DNA from: Rhizobiales bacterium 63-22
GTDB taxonomy: Bacteria > Pseudomonadota > Alphaproteobacteria > Rhizobiales > Rhizobiaceae
Reading direction: 5' to 3'
Assembly: GCA_001898995.1 (NCBI GenBank)
Contig: MKVZ01000005.1
Location: 169,652-233,651 of the forward strand
DNA: 64,000 nt
Below the pieces are notes generated by a model. The model had not been told where the DNA came from and ran no database searches. It worked only from the letters and a program-made list of their open reading frames with translations. The position numbers were made by a program, and so were the translations under genes. Shown one piece after another: positions 60,744 to 64,000 of this stretch; within the stretch, counting starts at the first letter, position 1, and every line of letters begins with the position of its first letter.

Positions 60744-61387
60744 AGTTCTACGGCTACTTTCGAAGCTCCGCAGCCTACAGATGCCGCATCGCCTTCAACC
60801 TCAAGGGGATCGCCCCGGAATTTCAGAGCATTCACCTGAGGAAGGGCGGCGGCGAGCAAAAGGAGGAATCGTACCGCTCGCTCAATCCTCAGGCGCTCGT
60901 GCCGACTCTCGACAATGACGGAGTCCTTCTCACGCAGTCGCTGGCGATCATCGAGTGGCTGGACGAAAGTTATCCCGGCGCGCGACTAGTGCCCGAGAAC
61001 AAGGAACAAAGAGCGCTGGTGAGGGCATTCGCACTGGCAATCGCCTGCGATGTCCATCCACTTCAGAACCTACGCGTTCTGGACTACCTGCGCACCGAGT
61101 TCAGGGCCGATCAGGCGGCGCTGGACAAATGGTGCCAGCGGTGGATCGGCGACGGTCTCGCCGCCTGCGAAGAGATTGTGTCGCGCGCGCCCTCGAAGAC
61201 GCGGTTCTGCTTCGGCGACGAGCCAAGCCTCGCCGACCTCTGCCTCGTGCCGCAAATGTTTTCGGCAGAGCGCTTCAGACTCGACACGGCAAGCTACCCG
61301 AACCTCGAGAGGATCACGCAGGCTTGCAATTCGTTGCCAGCCTTCCATGACGCCCACCCGTCGAGGCAGCCCGACAGTGAGGCATGA
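60740..61387 (+). CDS. Maleylpyruvate/maleylacetoacetate isomerase, zeta-class GST
   Basis: 215 residues. Zeta GST motif FRSSAAYRCRIAFNLKG with the catalytic Ser-Ser, then LVPTLDNDGVLLTQSLAIIEWLDE, HPLQNLRVL and the C-terminal DLCLVPQM. It uses glutathione to isomerise maleylpyruvate to fumarylpyruvate. Coupled to the hydrolase gene by an ATGA overlap. It duplicates the presumed task of the gene at 59379. Confidence 0.88.
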   Translation: MKFYGYFRSSAAYRCRIAFNLKGIAPEFQSIHLRKGGGEQKEESYRSLNPQALVPTLDNDGVLLTQSLAIIEWLDESYPGARLVPENKEQRALVRAFALAIACDVHPLQNLRVLDYLRTEFRADQAALDKWCQRWIGDGLAACEEIVSRAPSKTRFCFGDEPSLADLCLVPQMFSAERFRLDTASYPNLERITQACNSLPAFHDAHPSRQPDSEA

Positions 61388-61421
61388 ACAACGGTACCAG
61401 CCGTCGCAGCGAGGAGCAGCG

Positions 61422-62837
61422 ATGCCGGAGGCCTCCAACCAACAATATCACACGCTACGCGAGGATTCGATGCGTGAAATGAATGTGACAACTATCATCG
61501 ACGACGGCGCGGTGTCCGGCCGTCAGAAACTACTTTTTCTGTTCTGCGGTCTGACTATGCTCGTCGACGGTTTCGACGCCCAGGCGATGGGATATGCGGC
61601 TCCGGCCGTGATCCGGGATCTTGGTCTTACCAAGGGGCAGCTTGCGCCCATCTTCTCCATCGGTCTCCTCGGAATTGCCGTCGGTAATTTCCTGCTTGGA
61701 TCTTTGTCCGACAAGTACGGTCGAAAAACAGTGCTTCTGTGGTCCCTGGTGTCGTTCGGCCTGCTGACGATCGCCAAAGCCTACGCAACGACGGAATCAC
61801 ACTTCCTGGTCCTGCAGTTTCTTGCGGGTTTGGGTATCGGGGCCGCCTATCCCAATGCCCTTTCGCTCGCGGGCGAATACGCGCCGGAGAGAATCCGAAG
61901 CATGACGGTAACGTCGTGCGGCATGGGCTACCTTGTCGGAACTTTCCTGGGCGGCCTTATCGCGGCGTTCGTAATTCCCCGATGGGGCTGGCAGTCGGTG
62001 TTCATCATCGGCGGCGTCGCCGCATTGCTGGTCGCAGCCGGGGCGGCGTTCGGAGTTGTCGAATCGGTGAAGCAGCTTGCCGCCGTCAGGGCGCCGGCTG
62101 ACACGATCCGACGGACGCTTGCCAAGCTCGGCGTTACCGGACTGCCGTCCGACGTGGTATTCACCGCACCAGAAGTTCCGACACAGGGATCCCGCCTTGG
62201 GGCGCTGTTCGGCGACGGACGGGGCGTCTACACGGCTCTCATCTGGACGACGACGTTCATGCTGCTGCTGCAGACGTACTTTATTCTGAGCTGGCTGCCG
62301 ACCATCTTCGCCGATGCCGGTCTTCCTGTTTCCCAGTCCGTACTCGCTGTCGCTCCATGGTCCATTGGCTCGCTGGTGTCGTCGCTGGTTCTTGCAAAGT
62401 ATCTGCATAAGTCCTGGGGAATGTTGCTGCTCGGAGTAGTGTGCGCCGTCTACGCGGTCGGCACGGTTGCGATCGGCTATTCGACCGGATCGTTCCTGCT
62501 TCTCGCGGTGATCGTCTTCATCGTCGGTATCGGCAGCGGCCCGCAGGGCGTCACCCATGCGTTGAACATCGCCATCTACCCCACCAGGATCCGCAGCACC
62601 GGTGTCGGCTGGGCGAGTGGCGTCGGTCGTTTCGGTTCTATCGTTGGACCTCTGGTGGGCGGTTACCTTCTGACGAACGGCTGGGGCATGCAGGACATCC
62701 TTGCGGCCGCTGCGGTGCCTGGCGTGATCGCGGCAGTCGCGATCACATTGATCGGAATTCTGGAGCAGCCGCGGCGTCTGTTGACACAGGCGCTGAACCA
62801 CAAGCATGCGCCGAGCGAAGGCGAGCCAGGGCACTGA
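61422..62837 (+). CDS. MFS transporter, aromatic acid:H+ symporter family (PcaK/GenK-like)
   Basis: 471 residues, twelve membrane segments. Family motif LVDGFDAQAMGYAAPAVI in the first segment (the DGFD motif of AAHS transporters), loop LGSLSDKYGRKTVLLWSL (MFS signature), and a second-half GSGPQGVTHALNIAIYPTRIRSTGVGWASG. Imports gentisate, hydroxybenzoates or a related acid with protons. ATG at 61422 follows GAGGAG; upstream open frame is the isomerase shadow. Confidence 0.87.
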   Translation: MPEASNQQYHTLREDSMREMNVTTIIDDGAVSGRQKLLFLFCGLTMLVDGFDAQAMGYAAPAVIRDLGLTKGQLAPIFSIGLLGIAVGNFLLGSLSDKYGRKTVLLWSLVSFGLLTIAKAYATTESHFLVLQFLAGLGIGAAYPNALSLAGEYAPERIRSMTVTSCGMGYLVGTFLGGLIAAFVIPRWGWQSVFIIGGVAALLVAAGAAFGVVESVKQLAAVRAPADTIRRTLAKLGVTGLPSDVVFTAPEVPTQGSRLGALFGDGRGVYTALIWTTTFMLLLQTYFILSWLPTIFADAGLPVSQSVLAVAPWSIGSLVSSLVLAKYLHKSWGMLLLGVVCAVYAVGTVAIGYSTGSFLLLAVIVFIVGIGSGPQGVTHALNIAIYPTRIRSTGVGWASGVGRFGSIVGPLVGGYLLTNGWGMQDILAAAAVPGVIAAVAITLIGILEQPRRLLTQALNHKHAPSEGEPGH

Positions 62838-63005
62838 CGGTCATCCGTTCAGGCATCCTTGTGACGCTCCGGCATCCCGGTCGATTCTGCGTCAATTTGC
62901 GAACCGCGCGACCGCCGATGGCCGCACAAGTACCTGCTAAAGGACAAAGGAAGTCCCATGTTTGGAGGGGAGTTCGGCCGCGATCGCCGCTGTCGCACTC
63001 CCGCT

Positions 63006-63884
63006 TCAAGCAGAATGCCCCATGTGTTCCTTCAGATGTTCAATGAAGCGCTGGGTCTTCGCCGGCAGCAGGCGAGTTTCGGTGATCGCGTGGACAGAGA
63101 TCGGCTTGCCCTGCCACAACGGAAGCACATGCCGCAGGCGTCCTGCCGCCAAATCATCTTCAGCGCTTTCTCTCGCCAGCATCGCGACGCCCAGTCCTTC
63201 AACGGCGAGGCGCTGCATCATGCCGACATTGTTGAGGTGGATTTCTCCTGAAACTGCAATCCGGTGCGCGGTGCCGTTCCGTCGCAGCGTCCATGCTTTC
63301 TCCTCCGGAAAGAGCAGGCAGTCATGACAAGTCAGGTCATCTGGTTCCACCGGTTCGCCCCGAACATTCAGATATTCGGGTGAGGCGTAGAGATGGCGCG
63401 GCACCTCCGCAATCTTGCGCGCGATGAGTTGCGAATCCGGCAAATCGCCCATGCGGATCGCCAGGTCAAAGGGCTCGGCGACCAGATCGACGCGGCGCGG
63501 GGTAAGGTCCAATTCCAGGCTGATTCCTGGGTAACGAAGCCGGAACCCCGGCAGGATCGGCGCAAGAAACACGGTCGCGAAGTCGACAGGCAAAGAGACG
63601 CGCAAGACACCGCTGGGATTTGAGACGATTTCTCCGAGCTGTTCATGCGCAAGCCGCGCATCGTCGATGATCCGCTTGCTGCGCTCGAAATAAATCTGCC
63701 CGGCCTCCGTGAGCTCGATCCGCCTTGTCGTGCGGTGCAGGAGACGCAAGCCAATCACTTTCTCCAGCGCAAGAATGCGTCTGGAAAGGGTGGAACTGGG
63801 CATGCTGAGCGCCGCGGCGGCCTGTCGGAAGCTTCTAGCCCGCGCGACCTCCACGAACAGGCCCATGTCTCTCAGGTAATCCAT
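63006..63884 (-). CDS. LysR-family transcriptional regulator
   Basis: 292 residues. N-terminal HTH: MDYLRDMGLFVEVARARSFRQAAAALSMPSSTLSRRILALEKVIGLRLLHRTTRRIELTEAG. C-terminal ligand domain starts GVLRVSLPVDFATVFLAPILPGF and contains DLVAEPFDLAIRMGDLPDS, as in the CrgA/DsdC subgroup. Convergent with the MFS gene and divergent from a gene whose ATG appears at 63995. It may control that divergent gene rather than the gentisate set. Confidence 0.85.
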   Translation of the reverse strand: MDYLRDMGLFVEVARARSFRQAAAALSMPSSTLSRRILALEKVIGLRLLHRTTRRIELTEAGQIYFERSKRIIDDARLAHEQLGEIVSNPSGVLRVSLPVDFATVFLAPILPGFRLRYPGISLELDLTPRRVDLVAEPFDLAIRMGDLPDSQLIARKIAEVPRHLYASPEYLNVRGEPVEPDDLTCHDCLLFPEEKAWTLRRNGTAHRIAVSGEIHLNNVGMMQRLAVEGLGVAMLARESAEDDLAAGRLRHVLPLWQGKPISVHAITETRLLPAKTQRFIEHLKEHMGHSA

Positions 63885-63994
63885 GTCAATTGCGCCAAAA
63901 ATGGAATAGTGAATCCAATTTTGGTGACTTTACTGCAGAAATGCTCCGAATGATAGTTTTCGCAATGTTGAAGGCCTAGGATCAGAGAACCGCA
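63885..63994. promoter_or_regulatory. Divergent promoter region of the LysR gene
   Basis: A 110-bp AT-rich gap between the LysR start and a plus-strand ATG at 63995 that begins at the window edge. It holds an inverted pair CCAAAAATGG / CCAATTTTGG near 63895-63925 that could be the LysR site. Confidence 0.4.
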
Positions 63995-64000
63995 ATGACC

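Larger units (their letters stand above)
18090..64000. mobile_element. Large genomic island inserted in radC (right end outside the window)
   Basis: The island starts where radC is broken and begins with element genes: excisionase-like HTH, regulator, large serine recombinase and two ParB-like genes. It then carries a toxin-antitoxin pair, restriction enzyme, defence-type genes, an IS66 copy, a second excisionase-like gene and an aromatic-degradation cluster. No N-terminal radC sequence is found to the right, so the element spans at least about 46 kb. No conjugation genes are visible in this part. The direct repeats/att core cannot be fixed with one end only. Confidence 0.7.

Noticed and set aside
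18090..64000. CRISPR arrays, tRNA or rRNA genes and conjugation genes
   Set aside because: No regularly spaced repeats with spacers, no cloverleaf or rRNA-like sequence and no tra/virB-type products were recognised.

Overview
The window reads as an alphaproteobacterial chromosome of the Brucellaceae, most likely an environmental Brucella/Ochrobactrum-type strain. The pointers are a block of aerobic cobalamin genes in rhizobial/Brucella style (cobG-H-I-J with four-base ATGA overlaps and a CbiG-type domain fused to CobJ), an Omp25/Omp31-family surface protein, and palindromic CTAGTGG...CCACTAG repeats like the Bru-RS elements of that family.

Region 1 (1-17.9 kb) looks like resident chromosome. 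It holds the end of cobD, a periplasmic amino-acid-type binding protein, a flavin reductase, an exported hydrolase and a lipoprotein. These are followed by cobG/H/I/J on the minus strand with cobL divergent, a siderophore-interacting flavoprotein, a complete dipeptide/oligopeptide ABC transporter (dppABCDF-like) with an M19 dipeptidase upstream of it, and an Omp25-like protein.

Region 2 (18.1 kb to the right edge) is accessory DNA inserted in radC: only the C-terminal part of radC remains at 17930-18100 and the other part is not in the window, so the element is at least about 46 kb. The left end carries an excisionase-like HTH gene with a perfect 29-bp palindrome in front of it, a regulator, and an unusual operon of a large serine recombinase followed by two ParB-like genes. 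A defence-type block follows: hipBA with a regularly spaced operator array, an HNH endonuclease, and a single-chain restriction-modification enzyme (nuclease + N6-adenine methylase + type ISP specificity domain, no helicase). Then come a divergent WYL (BrxR/CapW-like) repressor facing two small conserved genes, an AddB-like/AddA-like helicase-nuclease pair and a zinc-ribbon protein. An IS66 element with an exact 8-bp target duplication separates this from a VWA / PP2C phosphatase / kinase triad of the TerY-P (YegL-YegK-YegI) kind. A second excisionase-like gene at 45.3 kb, a paralogue of the first, suggests the region was built from more than one element.

Region 3 (46-64 kb, still inside the radC interruption) is metabolic cargo: a Na+/H+ antiporter, then a gene set for taking up an aromatic compound and degrading it through gentisate. 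It includes a FAD monooxygenase, an M24/creatinase-like protein with altered metal ligands, an SDR, an HSL-type esterase, and a NitT/TauT-type ABC importer with two different permeases. It also holds gentisate 1,2-dioxygenase, two unrelated putative maleylpyruvate isomerases, fumarylpyruvate hydrolase and an aromatic acid:H+ symporter, with two MarR and one LysR regulators. An 18-bp motif recurs before three of its transcription units and probably ties them into one regulon. No rRNA, tRNA or CRISPR array was seen.
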